Shown: positions 1 through 13,849 of the stretch, piece by piece
Position numbering within the stretch: the stretch's first letter is position 1
How the letters are laid out: the number at the start of each line of letters is the position of its first letter
Notes under the pieces: model-generated
Database searches by the model: none
What the model saw: only the letters and a program-made list of their open reading frames with translations
What the model was told of the DNA's origin: nothing
Translations under genes and position numbers: made by a program
Assembly (NCBI GenBank): GCA_037954235.1
Contig: JBBMOA010000007.1
Span: 17,431,001-17,495,000, forward strand
From: Aulostomus chinensis
Taxonomy: Eukaryota; Chordata; Actinopteri; Syngnathiformes; Aulostomidae
Length of the DNA stretch: 64,000 bases
Reading direction: 5' to 3'

Positions 1-709
1 CCGGCAGCATTGAGTAAGCATTTGTAATCATTTTGTTTTGTTTGAGTTTTTTTTCTCAACCACCTGAGTTACGTAGAAATGCAGGAGACGAGTACAGGCA
101 GATTATTATCTCGCGTGGTAAATCCCTGCTGAATTCCTGCGCAGGCTGGATCCTCCCACAAAATCTACATGGTCATATCAGGGGTCTGGCCTGGCTTTAG
201 TATATCAAATAGCCAGGATGGAGAGAGTGTACGTCCTGTATCGTTGACGAAAGTGAGTGGAACCATCTGTGGGGCATTAGAACTTCAGTGTGCAGCCCTT
301 GTCTTCAGCTGTATGAAAATACACACCGGGTCTCTCTAATCTGACCTGCCTAGCCTCACCGTTTATTATTTCAACGTATGAAGGAAACTTTTGGTCTGAC
401 AACTGCATGAAGAGGATGATGTGCTTTAGACAGGTGTGTCCAGCACTGTTAACGATTACGCTCAGAAAACAGCACATTCTAGGTGTGGTCCAGCGATTCA
501 AGAAAAATAATAATGATGTCTGTTTCTTCCTCGTCTGTTGCATATCATTAAGATCTTATTTTTTTGGAATTGGCTAAAGAGCTAATAACCCATTGTTGCA
601 AGCATGTTCACACTCCTTAACTCTCTCCATAGATGAAGACGCTGGTCTCTGACCATCCTCGCTCTTTATTGTTTCAAGTGTGGCAGCAGCTGTTTGTGAC
701 ACTAGTGTC

Positions 710-711
<2 letters not shown>

Positions 712-757
<46 letters not shown>
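712..757. repeat. (GT)n microsatellite
   Basis: 46 bp of uninterrupted GT repeat. Confidence 0.95.
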
Positions 758-758
<1 letters not shown>

Positions 759-3010
759 AGGGAAAGTGGAAAGTATCTCCTGGCACTGTAATTGGTATTA
801 ATGAGTCACATGATTAGGGCCCTCTCTCAGGTCTCTTTTCTTCTCCCCTCCACAGTTTGGACTGATCAAACTGTCTTTTCCACATCCTTTTTTTAGTCAC
901 AGGTGGCTAACGTGGATGACAAAGTGTTAATTTAACATACAGCAGGAGCTCCACGTGGTAACCATGATCAAACTAAGATAGTAAATAAATAAAGCATTCC
1001 GTAATTTAACTCTGCAGAGAGGTGGAGGGTGTGAGTGTGTGTGTGTGTGTGTGGGGGGGGGGTCATAAATGAGGAAATGCACTTAAATGAGTAAACATTT
1101 TCTCATGTGAATCGTATAGTTGCGTAGGTCTCAAGAATCCTCACGTATGGCTGTTATGGACACCCCCCTGTGGCTGTTCTGTAGGGTGAGATGATGGTGA
1201 TAATATTGGGATCATACATGAAGAAGCAGGCAGATTTCAGGTCCTACATCCATTCAGCAGTACTAGAGAACAGACAGTTATGTTTCTGTAAATCAAGATG
1301 GTGGTGTTATTGGGATGTAGGTCATATTATGGTTGGGTTTTTTTCAGGCTAATTTTCTGGAACCTTTGACTTAAATTCAGCTTCACAGTAACCCAGCTTC
1401 TTAAGAAGTTGCAGATCGAATTTGCGAGGCATCTGGTTGACCAACCCAAAGGAGAACGTCAAAGTGTAAAACATGTCATTTCCTGTACCGTCTGCCCCAT
1501 AGTTCAGTTCCTTGGCCCATTATACCCTGCACCAAATTCTGTGAAAATCAACTATAGAGCTTTTCTGCATTTAATCCTGTTGACAAGCAGACAAAAAACT
1601 GCTGAAAACTTGACCTCCTTGGCAGAGGCGATAATATGAATCAGAATTACTGAAATTAGGGGTCCCATTATTACCTGAGCCACCATAAATTGTTCATCAT
1701 TGGTCAAAACTGTACGCGTGAAAGGACTTCCTGCACACACTCACAGACATACGAATGTGCACACACCCGCGACACCACAGGTCATCCGTCTGGCTTCTGC
1801 ACCTGGTCATGGAGAGGAAATGAGTGGTCAGCCATCTCAGGACAATAGCCTCAGTGTCCATCCAGCGCTGACCTCTCACACACTGACACACACACACATG
1901 CACACACTCAAAAACACCATGGGAGGCCTCCACCAACTGCACAGTGCGCCGGCCTGTTTGACATTGTCCATGTATCCTGTTGCTGTCAGCATCCCCTCGG
2001 TCACTCTCTCCACTACAACTCCCTGTTCTCTCACTTTTTCCACCACCGGTTCTCCACAAGTAGGAACAAGTCAACATAATGACGAGGGAAAGTCTACAGA
2101 ACCCTACATCTTAGAGATTCGTTCTGAAACCTCTTTATGACGTAAACCTCTCCAACTCTGGCAGACAATAATGACAGCTGATACAGCAACTAATAGTTGT
2201 CCGACCAGACTGATCCTGCTTTCTGATTTTCCATTGAACCACATCCTCAACTCGGCCAAACCACTTGCTAAAAAACAAGGGAGCGTGAACAAAGATCTGA
2301 GAACAGGCAGAAAGTACAACCAAGGAGGCTGGTGTGAAAACAGGTCATGTAAGCTGTTTGTGAGCAGCTCGTTCACCACCGAAGAAGGGTGGGGGCGGGT
2401 GGTTGGGGGTGGGGTGGGGTGGGGTGACCAGACTATATATAACTGCAGTAACGGTGCTTCGCTGTGGGTCCTCGTCTCTTGAACCTATAACTTGTCTACC
2501 TCTAAAGACTGGTGAGGTACTAAAGTGAGACCACAACTTCCTGGTAGTTTTTAGAGAAACCGGAGCTAAAACTGTCAGTGTAACAGAGAAAACCCCTGTG
2601 GGAAAAAAAGATCTAACACTTTTTACTGAAGAGAAAAAGGTCTCTTGCCCCTGATGGGGTCCTACCAACAGGGTCAACCGTGTCGCTCCGGAGTGCCTGT
2701 ACTAATGATGCAATTAGTTATTTTAATTTGGAGACATATTTTTGTTAAACCGTGTGACCGAACACATCTTGATCCTTTTTTTTTCCGGTGAAATTGAAAT
2801 CCACTCCATTGTAGATTTCATGGAATAGTGGAACTATTATTTTAATTGTTATCAATCACATCTTCAGCGCTTCTGAGTGGGGGAGAAAAGCAGCATAGTC
2901 CAAGGCATCAATACTGGAGACTCGTCTGTGATTAATGGCTGTGAACTTGACCCTGAACCTGATGGTGGACCTTTTGTACACTGGAGGCTACATGCAGAAA
3001 CCAGTGAAAT

Positions 3011-3036
3011 GCACGCACGCACACGCACACACACGC

Positions 3037-3083
<47 letters not shown>
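3011..3083. repeat. (CA)n microsatellite with CACG interruptions
   Basis: Interrupted ACGC/ACAC units on the left, then pure CA. Open frames read through it on both strands are His/Thr or Cys/Val repeats only. Confidence 0.95.
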
Positions 3084-3088
<5 letters not shown>

Positions 3089-5859
3089 CATGTGAAATAA
3101 ATAGCTCATGTGAGGTGGTGAGTGCTCCTCACCAGAGTTGCATTACGGTTTTCAGAGACAGAACAGTGAAAGAACTCTGGACAGTACTATATTCTTGTCA
3201 CTCTTTCAGTTTATCATTTCTGACTGGTTATTGTTTAATGCTCAGCAGAAATGCACATTTACATGTAGAATGCAGAAGAAATGTCAAGGTCTCCGGTCCA
3301 GTAGTCAGATATCTACTGTTGAATAACCCATCTAGCTCCAGGAGTCAGACGGCTGGAGGTTCTCGGGTCACCTTACACTGGTCTCACACCACGACCCTGC
3401 TGTCTCTGTTCTTTTCTCCTCTTGTCAGTTTATACCTCATTTCATGTCAATGTATAATTCCTCTCCTTTAATCTGTTTCTCTCTCTCTCTCTCTCTTTCA
3501 TTCTCAGGGCTTCTAGAATTTTTTTCTTCCTCAGGCACCATCACTCTTTCCCTTCCTCCTTCCCTCCCACAGGTTGGGCTGTAAAACAGGAGCAGACTCA
3601 TGGGAGGCCATTAACCACCAGGAAAAAAGTGTCTCCGGAACGCTGCTGCAGAGCAAACCACTGCAGTCTTACTCAACGACTGGACCAAGTGGTAGTAGAC
3701 CAGCACTGTGCAACAAACAGAACCCCAGACCGCCCAGCTAAAGCACCAAGGAGTGCAGAAGACTGTACAAACTGAAATTTGTTCATGTAGGTCACAGAAT
3801 ACGTGGGCTGGGAACACTGATATTTGCAACAGTCCCATTTCGCAAGTAACTATCACACACAAACAACAAAGATATTTCACAAGTGTGTTCAAATTTGATG
3901 GAGCAGCTTGGATTACTGGTTTGAGAGTCAACATCAGCAGCTATTCATCTATAGCGGAATCGGCTCTATTCAGGCAGCTGGGTAAATTAATTACGGTCCT
4001 GTTCCATTCAGGTGGTCCGGGCCCTGGTGTTGTGTTCACTGGCTCACCAGGATGGATGTAAAACTGATAGGATCATAATGAATATTATCAATTACACCCC
4101 CCTGCAATGACTAAACATCCATATATGATGACACAAACACTGTTCAGAGAGCGCAAGGTGTGTGGATTGGCCTGCATTGAGGACTAAACCCAGCCCGTCC
4201 TCCGCCCGCTCTCTTCTCTGCCACACACAGACACACCGATCGGATTTTCTATCCTCAACAAGACTTTAGCAGCCAGTCACTTTTGCGTGTGGTCTGTAAG
4301 GCAAAGCCCTTGTTATGAAGTGCTATGTGCCTGAGACGCTTACCTCAGGATTTACATGAGAGGGAAGGAGGGAGGGAGGGAGGTCTCCCAACTGCCACCA
4401 AATGCCAGGTGGTACTATCTCACTCACGAATACTGGCAGCACCCATAGTGACTGTAGGAATATGATCCATGGGTTGTAGATAGTAGATTTAAGGCACACA
4501 CATCCTGTCTAAAAGGAGGATGGAGTTACCGCCGTCAGGCTATAGCTGAGAATAGTAAGAGGCTGAGTTACCAGGGTTGACGAGAGGGTCAATGACATCA
4601 GTTTTTATGTTGATGTGTCACAGGAGCAGCTTTGCCTACTTTCAACTTAATAACAGAGCAATTCTCAGGAAGCACACACGCACACACAGACACACACACA
4701 CACATACACACTTGCTGACTGAAGTCACTTTAGGGTTATTTACTGAGGATCCCAAAGACTTACACCAACTGTTACTTGCCTAACCCTGAACCGAGCTGCT
4801 GGAAAACCCAAAAGTGGTTCACTTTTTACTTTAAGAACCAAGAACTGATCTATGAGGGAGTGACCAGGCTGTTGGAACAGGAGGCTGAGAAGGCTGCAGC
4901 CAGATAGGGGAGGACTTTGACTGTTGCAGGTTAATGGCTGAAGCTGGGGGCTTAAATTTTAGGCCAGCGACTGAAGCCCACCGTGATCATAGTCGGCGAG
5001 GTCAGCCGATTATCTTTGGGAACAAGCTTGGTGTTTAAGAATGGATGCTTAGGAACAGGTTTGGGGTCAGCAGGGAACAGCTTGCTGCTGGGGAACAGGA
5101 ACAGGCTTGACATCAGTAGGAAAAACTGCTGAGGAGCAACCTGACAGGGGGAGCATCCAAACAAGCAGTTTACAAAGAAAAAGGCAGAAAATGAATGAAG
5201 TGACATTAACATGTTCCAGTCCAAACACCAGAGCTAATTCCCCCCCAGACACGTCTGACCACGCCACATTATAGGTGCGTGACTAGTGACGTACAGTATC
5301 CTGTTTGACTTGGATTTTTCTGTGAGAAAACTTCCTGTACCAAGGGGGAAAGTGCTCCACACTGACAGGCTCTCAGACCAACTATCAGGTTCAAAACACC
5401 CAAAAATGTGTTTCCATTCAAATGCCAAGCAAATTCAAGTGAACTGTGTATATGTTGCAAACAAGAGAATGCTCAGTGGATGTGTTTCCATCATCTGATC
5501 TGAACCTATAAAACTGGCTGCATGTTAATGTTGGAAAATGATGATCTAGGCAACGTTATATATGAACAGTTAAACAGAGGAACAGGAAGTGGAACTGTGC
5601 CATAGTGAAAAATTCCCATTGGTTGGATAAGTTGTCATTGTTGAGTACCTGGTAGTGTGAGACATGAGATGCTGTCCAGAGACAAAGAAAAAAGTTTGGG
5701 AATATCTGTGAAGACAACGGCGCCGTCAGCCACATGAGTTACAGATGCATCAGGTCAAAGAGTAATCGAATCAGTGCTTCTGTGGAATTACTCTTTTTTT
5801 CAAGCAAGTGCAGGAGTTCTTTTTTCCCAAAATGAGCATTGCAATTCCTCCTGTATATC

Positions 5860-6109
5860 TGCTGTCCTCCATTATCTGTCTGTCTCTGCCCTGCCGTCCC
5901 CATTGAGCCTGGATCTGCTCGAGGTTCCTGCCTGTTAAAAGGAAGGTTTTCGTTGCCGCTGTTGCAGGATGTGCTTGCTCACAGAGAATTATTGGGTTTA
6001 AATTCATTGGAGGAGTGTGGTACTAGACCTCCTCCACTTGTAAAGTGTCATGAGAGAACTTTTGTTGTGATTTGGCGCTAGACAAATAAAGACCGACTTG
6101 ACTTGAAAT
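5860..6109 (+). mobile_element. Dispersed teleost repeat, degenerate copy
   Basis: Contains GAGCCTGGATCTGCTCGAGG, TTCCTGCCTGTTAAAAGGAA, GTGCTTGCTCACAG, TAAAGTGTCATGAGAGAACT and ends CAAATAAAGACCGACTTGAC. These blocks, in this order, are a widespread fish repeat known from many genomes (consensus ends ...AATAAAATTGAATTGAATTG). The copy is diverged and has no coding capacity. Confidence 0.55.
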
Positions 6110-6422
6110 ACGTTGAAGGAAACTAAACTTCAATGACAAGCTGAAAGTCCAAAATTGAAAGAGTCCGTATAGGTCTGTGACAGATATGTGCTTCTGCTAG
6201 ACTTGGAAGATGTAAAGATGCTCTGTGTATTACTATTGGGGATGAAGCATTCTACACTAAGATGTAACTGCTGGCAGCCTGATAATGCAGCTCAATGGGA
6301 ACACCACTCTATTAATTGAGTTTTCACTTGTGGGGGAACATAATCCTGTACTTAGAGGCTGTTATTCACATCGAGCTCAGTGTTACAGTGCTTAATAAAG
6401 ATCAAATAGAGATGTCTTAAGA

Positions 6423-6426
<4 letters not shown>

Positions 6427-6493
<67 letters not shown>

Positions 6494-6496
6494 GTT
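6427..6496. repeat. (TG)n microsatellite
   Basis: About 62 bp of pure TG followed by a short CGTGTG variant end. Confidence 0.95.
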
Positions 6497-9400
6497 GTGT
6501 GTAACAGAGACCTTGACTGCTCCCCAGAGACAGGCTTGACACAGAATCTAATAATAGCCAGGGCTGTATTACCACCACCAGTCAGGAGTGAAGGGGGAAA
6601 CGGGGGGCGGCAAAAACCAGGGGAGTGTCACTCTGCCTCAGGTGAGATGACGAGTGGACCCTGGAACTCTCGTCCTTCATTTACCTGCCATTACATCCTG
6701 TGTACGCTCATGATTGAACTCACCACCCTGCCAGTTCCTGATACTAAAACATGCTCACACATAAATGTGAGCTGCTGCTGCACCCTACATGTCAGGCATT
6801 CATGAGTTAAGAGGTTTGGAGCCTGACCTCTTATTTTTAGACTGAGCAAACAGTGCCTGAGATGTCCGTCATCACTGGATGTGATGCCGCAAATTGTAGG
6901 AGGTGGTTGGAGAAGATGGAAAGGAGAAGGAGGGGAAGGGGACGAGCAGGAGGGAACAGGAGGAGGAGATGGATAATAGTCAGGAAGTTGGACTGCCTTA
7001 GCCCTTTGCATTCTTGACTCTAGATTTATGAGGACCCTGGGCTGTGATCTCTGATTAAAGGACTGAGTAGCTTTGTGCATTTCATGTCCTTTATTATTTT
7101 AAAGGCTTATCTTACTGTATTCCTTGAGACCTGACTTTGAAGACATTAAATGGAGTCACAGAGGAACTGCGGAAACATCTCAGTTAATGTCGAAAAAGTG
7201 TGACTTTACCTACACACACGCACACACAAAAGCAGCCTTCTCACATTTCAGGTGAGAGGTCGTGACCCTGAACTAACAGCTCTGTTTCCTCTGCCATCAG
7301 AATCTGATTCAGGATCCTTCAGTGGTGTAGAAAAAGAAACACTGCACTGAATGACCTGCATGTCAGAAAAGGTGTATGGCAGCAAACTGACGTGTGTGTG
7401 TGTGTGTGTGTGTGTTCACGTTCACGCGTGCCTTTACATGTCTGTCTGTGTTGACACAAAGAAAAAGGAGACCTGAATAGCTGTATTCAGGTCAGTGAAA
7501 CTGCTCCTCTCGCCATGGCGGTAGCGGGGATGATGTCTGATAATCACCCATCATTTGAGATAATTGGGTAATTTTGGTAATGGGTTTCACTGTGGTCCCC
7601 ACACGGATATGGATTGTTATTTATGCCACATACACTAGCTGTCCAACGGTATAATAGGATGAGCAAGAGGTGGTTTGCCTCTGGTTGTATTTTTATTTCA
7701 ACTATGGTAGTGTTTCTGTTTAGCATGCACTCTAAAACAGAAAAGGAAAAGCTTAACACAGATTCAGGGTCCAGTGTACCACAGCGGGGGACAGGATGGA
7801 TTACAGTAGCAGTTTAACATGAAAGCTTGAGCCAGGGATTCTGCAGGATGTTAATCAAACATTCAAACAATTCAACTTTTCCAATCCGCACACCTAAAAT
7901 AATCAAGTTTTAGGCAGTGTTTGATATAAAGATTTTATGAGTTTGAAAATAATGCAGCTTACAGAACGTCTTGTTATCCTCTCATGATTTCAGCTAACAA
8001 TGCTCTAATTTCTCTGTGATGGAGTGTACAGTGGGCGGGGCTTGGATTAAGACGCCAGCACCATGAGAGCATCAGTATTGTTGAATTTTTGTTGTCGGTG
8101 ACCCATCATTGTGCGGGCAGGCAATGGTCATCCGTGTTGTGTCTACTGGGTGTCATTCTTTGTGCCTGTCTGAAAAAATATTTGGATGAGTGTGCATTTC
8201 TATCCTTCTATCCCGAACATTGTTTCTGTGCGTCTGATTGGCTGGAGTGGCCTTGCGCACTAAAACAGTGCGTTGGAGCAGAGCGCTGACTACACCTTCC
8301 CAGCCCGTCTGCCATCACAGCTTTAATGATGTATTGGGTGGTGGTCCGAGTACATTTAACCCCCTCTTCTGCATGTAAATGGTGCCTGCACAACAAGAAG
8401 TACCTCTCTGATCAATCTCCTTGTCTGCTCTCTCAAAGGCACTCGCTCATATTCACTCACACACACACACACACACAACACACTCACAGGATCCATTAGC
8501 ATACACTTTGCATAAACAGAGCTGGAATGAAGGGTACTGATGATGTTTGTGCATGTAAAACATGATTAAAAATAAATGAAAAATAACTGTTGTTAAAACT
8601 TGTCCATCTGCCATTTAATAGTTTATCTTCTATATTCCACACAAACAGAATGCTTAATTTCACTAATGGTGACATTTGGATTTTTCAGTGAAAAATGCAA
8701 CATAATTTAAAAGATAATGATGTAGTTACAGTACAAACAGGGGTAAAGACTATCATTAATTTCAAGTTCATAGTCCTTAAAGCGGTGGAGCACCCGCTAA
8801 AGATATCAGACAGGAAGAGTCGGGCCTTGAATCCAGCAAACAGGTGCACAGACACACACCCATGAATCTTACAGAACGACACTCTCCACTGAGAATCTTA
8901 TACCATTCATCAAGTTGATTGCGACTTTTATTTCATATCTCTCACTCTCCCTTTTCCCTCTATCTAGGAAACACACACACACTCACACACACATATCAAG
9001 AGAGCAGGAATATGAAGCGCTATAAAATTCATAAGAGGCTGGGTGTGACCTCCACGTCTAGAGTGAAATATATTCTCTGCTTATTCTTCCACATATTTCA
9101 ACTTTAAGCATGACTGAAGGAGCTATAAAATGCCAGCGAGTTCGGTCATCTGTCACTTGCAACTGAGCATCCTCTGCCCCGATGATAGCCGTGCCCTTCA
9201 TGCCTGCCAAAAAAAAAAAAAAGGAAAAAAATTGCTGCTTTCTCACTATGCAAGCACTTTCAATAAATTTGTGAAAATGAGCCCAGAGTTAAGTTGATCG
9301 TGAGATGTTTTCCGGATGTGGACTAAAAGCAAACAACCCAAATCCTCTTTGCTAAGAATTTTGACAATAATTAAGTGGGAATATGTTTGCTTTCTTTTTC

Positions 9401-9616
9401 TTTTTCTTTTTTTTTGGGGGGGGGGGGTATAATGTGTGTGTGTGTGTGTGTGTGTGAGTGAGTGGGGAGGTCTTTTGACTCAAAGACGGGATGTGCCTGC
9501 CATGAAACAACATGACAACCAACATGCACAAGGATTTGGGAAAGACATCAAAGACGCAGCCATATGGGTAAGGTTACAGAGACCACAGGAAGGAAGCAAT
9601 GTGGGGGGGCGGGGGT

Positions 9617-9645
9617 GAATGAATGAATGAATGAATGAATGAATG
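9617..9645. repeat. (GAAT)n tetranucleotide repeat
   Basis: Seven GAAT units, preceded by a G-rich run. Confidence 0.95.
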
Positions 9646-12600
9646 ACTAAATGAAAAAAACACATTAAAAATACTGTCCCTTTCACAGTTGGCAAAAAAA
9701 TATTAATCATCATGGACTACCATGTGTCTGGGGACGATTGAGCAAAGCAATTAGCCAGCAATGACTCTAGAATGAGCTCATTAAGACAAATGCTTTAGGA
9801 GAGGTCTTATCACAGTCAAAGGAGCACATGCAGGCAGCTTCTCCTTTATGAAAGCACTGAATCATCCCGCACGCACGTCATATACAAGGAAATGACTTGT
9901 GCTGTGACCGGTAGGTCACGACGCTGGTTTTATGAATAAGGAGGAAATATACGTAGCAACTCTGGATGTCATTTCCAGCTGTAAACAATAGGCTGAGCAA
10001 ACTAGGCATCTGATAAGTGGCATTAATTACATGTGAAGGAGGGATTAGACTCAATAGGAGCATGGCCTTTTTCTTCATCTTTACGACTGAGACTGAAAGT
10101 TCATGCTCATAATGCCAATTCTCTGCACAGCTGGGCTAATAACAGTTAAGGTCACTACAAATCTCCCCACTGAGTTTCACAGTCAGATTTCTGCTATTAT
10201 TCAGTTACTCCAGCAATGTCCCCTTTAATTGCTTTGTTTGGTTGTAAACTTTGCCCAGATTGTTGTCTTATGTAAGGGTGTTGAAAGTTTGGCTGGGGAC
10301 CTTGGGAATTAAAATGAAATACCCCTTGGTCTTAATAAAATAGTTCTGTTTGGAATGTGTCCACAGTAAAACTGAGAGGAACATTGTGTGTTTTATTGCG
10401 AAAGAAAACAGATTGTTTGCAAAAAACAGCCAGTTTGGACCTTGTAAAATGGCAGTGACGAAACACAGTAACAATGCAAACCCCTCCCCCCCCCAAAAAA
10501 AACACAAAACAGCTTCATAAGTTTATGCTCTTATATATGTTTTTGAGTTAAATGATGCAAATGCCTACAGAGAAATGAGAATGGAGGAGCCCTCAGTCTT
10601 GACTGCGCTTAGCAGTTCGAAGTGGAAATCCACAGCGCTGCAGCTGTCATAGTGTCAAACATTTAATCTAAGCTTTTGATCTCCCGACGCTGGCAACACA
10701 TTCATCACTCACACTTCACGAAAACACTTACGGGGCTATTCTCTGTGTTATAGCCCCAACATTCCGGCTGTGAAAACACCCCCTTTTTCTATTTGTTATA
10801 TTTTTAGAACGATATCTCTAACTTATTTCAGCTGTTTGCCAAAAATACCGTTTTGTATAGTTGATGGAGTGATCACAACGGTTCCATTTATGAAGTCTGA
10901 GTTGGTTTTAATATCAGTCGGTGGTTGCATTCTTCCATCACCTCATTCTTCTTCGTCCACAAACACAAACAGAGACTTTGGCAAGCTGGACAGCTTTAAC
11001 TGTGTCAAATGACCAAAAAGAAAGGGAAAAATCGTGCGTGCCTTGAAGAGGTGAGGTAGCCGACATGATGTAAGCTCCGCTTCACGACTCGGAGTCCCCG
11101 AATGAGCGAGTGAATTAGTGCCACCAGCTGCCAAGAGTCCTACCCTAAAACTCTACTCTTCAACTTAGCGTTATTGATTTCAGTGCATAAAGGGCGAGGG
11201 ATTTGTCCCTCTCACCATGAAGTCCATCAGAGGCAGTTGTCCTCAGTGGAATGATGGGATGCGGTATGTCATAGTAAGGATGAGATGCCATTCCAGTATG
11301 GATGTAGAGGGATGCTAATCCCATTCAAGCATCCGCTCTGACCAGCTCCTGAACTTGTCATGGTAGCATCTGCTAACTCTGACCACCAGCCAAGTGTTCC
11401 ACCCACGTCCTCGCTACAAGATTGATACGATGAAAACCTCAGTCTCCCTCTGTCCTACTTCTAATACTCCCTTTATGTGGGAGACAAAGGGCAGCCCAAG
11501 GAAGTTTCAAATCATACATAATTAACATAGGTTGCAAAAAAATGATCAGTTAATTCAATATTTTGAGGAAGCATTATAAAAATTTAACGTTTCATCTTGC
11601 TTTCTATTTGCCATTGTGTGTAAACTGATACGTTTGCCTGACTTGATTCAAACATTTAAGCAGGATCACTTCATATACTCATCTAAGGGATGGCCCAACT
11701 CTTCTTTATTTCTGTCCTTTGGAACAATAAAAGTTTTTTTTTTCTTTAATCTTTCAAAATTGCTCAACAGGTTAAAACGGCTCCTACCTCGTCACCCTCA
11801 GCTGTGTTCTCTCAGTTTCTCATTCAGTCAGTGGCCGATAATACTAACCCTATCATAATTTAAAAAAATCCAAAATAATTTTGCCCCACCGGACACAAGC
11901 GACGTTAGAAGTTAGAAAAAAAGGCAGATGCATGTAACATTCACTACTGTTGCTACAAAAGAAATGGTAAATTCCTTATAATTGTTTTAAATCTAAAGAA
12001 TGAGATAAATAAACCTTTATATTTTAAATCATTTCAAAAGAATTGTTGCTTACCAAGACCAAGGGAAAATATTTAGAAGCTTTTTTCTTTGTTTCTACAT
12101 GTTCTGTCAATCCAGCAGTGTGTGTTAATAACTGGCTCGTTTGGACTTATCCTCTAACACATTAAGAGCAAAATGTTATGCATTGTCTCAAAGCATGTAG
12201 GGATAAAAAGTTAATTAAACCCAATGTTTTGCCTCGTATTTTCATTCTTAGTGCGCCTCCCTCCATCCCGCTGATCCCTGACAGAGGGCGAGATGGCGGC
12301 TGATCCCATCCAACCGTGATGGTGCTGGGAAACAAATGGACGCTCGCTGTTTTAGTCTCTCTGGCAGCTGAACTGCCTCAGATGAAGAGAGGATATGTGA
12401 CCAATCGGAAAAAACTATTGAGAGGTTAAAGGTCAATGAGGTGTGGCATCAGACTGTACTGAAAAAGCCATATCCATTTCATGGCTGCACGTACTGTGTT
12501 CGCCGGAGGGATTTGTGAATGCCGGCAGCAATATGAGAAACTCCCGGTCATGCAAAGACGCGGCGCAGTTCTCCTCTGGAATTCCATACACACATTCTCA

Positions 12601-13599
12601 GCTATATACTCCCTAATGCAATAAGACTCATCCTGACACGCAGTACATGTTCAACGTGATATCCCTATTCATCTAGTGTATTACATTAGCTGGATATTTT
12701 GCAGTTGCAGTATATGAATCGGTCAGTTGGCAGAGCTCCACCGAGCTAAAAATAGAGACAATAGTAAATCCTGCCCATCTGCAGACACAATCAGCCTTCA
12801 AACAGATGCTCTCATGTGAAATCTAAATTTAATAGATGAATAAATGAGATAAATACAATTATTCAATTAGCCACAGCTACATGCAATACATAAACGCCCT
12901 TCTACGTGATCAAACTGACCAACGCATAACTGGAGGAAAGTCATGGTTTATTGATAAAATGAATTCATATTTGTCAGGAATTTGAATTATTTTAGCTGCA
13001 CCAGAATAAATATTCGATCAATATATATTCGATCAATATAAACATCTCTTCTTTCTGACTGACTGTAAAAACTATGAGAAATTGATACTGGAGAACAAAC
13101 ACATCACCCGTTTCAAGGAAAATGTCCTCCATACATTAGGAGGCGGTCTCATTTAATGAACATTATTTTAATTCCACCTTAAACCGAACAAAATCCTTCC
13201 GATTATTTGGAGAAGAGTAAATGAAACAAACCGTTCAGCTGTTCTGACTCAGTCATATATTCACACCTTTAGCGTAAACCTTGGTTGGTCAAAGTTAAAC
13301 CAACAAAGCATTTAATGTGTTTTTGTGTATCCAGTGAAAACGCCAGGAATGCGGCGTCTGTATGCACTGACAGCCTGAGAGGATTCAAGCTAATCTCCAA
13401 CTATTTTCTGAGAAACAACACATGCTCAAAACCTCCGTGTGTTTTGGCCTGCATTGCTGGTGCTTTCTAAAGGACAGTTTATAGCAGTTATCGGCTATAA
13501 TGGAAAATCCTGCATATTAAATGATTGTACAAGTTCCCCTCATGGTCCCTATATTTTTTTGTAAGTGTATTGAGTAGCATATCACATGACATGCGAAGC

Positions 13600-13849
13600 G
13601 ATAGATAGATAGATAGAGATAGAGATAGAGATAGAGATAGATAGATAGAGAGAGAGATAGATAGAGATATATACATAGATATATAGATATATATACACAG
13701 ATATACATAGATATACATAGATATATACACACACATATATATAGATATATACACACACATATATATATATATAGATATATACACACACATATATATATAT
13801 ATAGATATATACACATACACACACACAAACACACACACACACACACACA
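13600..13849. repeat. Compound microsatellite: (GATA)n, (AGAT/AT)n, (CA)n
   Basis: About 250 bp of GATA and GAGATA units pass into ATATAC/ACATAT blocks repeated several times, then a (CA)n tract. Three minus-strand open frames of 94-134 codons here encode only Tyr/Ile/Val/Cys or Ser/Leu runs and are not genes. Confidence 0.95.

Noticed and set aside
1697..2140. Overlapping ORFs of 126 and 146 codons on opposite strands
   Set aside because: Chance open frames in a CA-rich, stop-poor stretch; no recognisable protein motif.
2935..3471. 178-codon plus-strand ORF
   Set aside because: Runs through a CA repeat giving His/Thr runs; no domain, no splice or start context.
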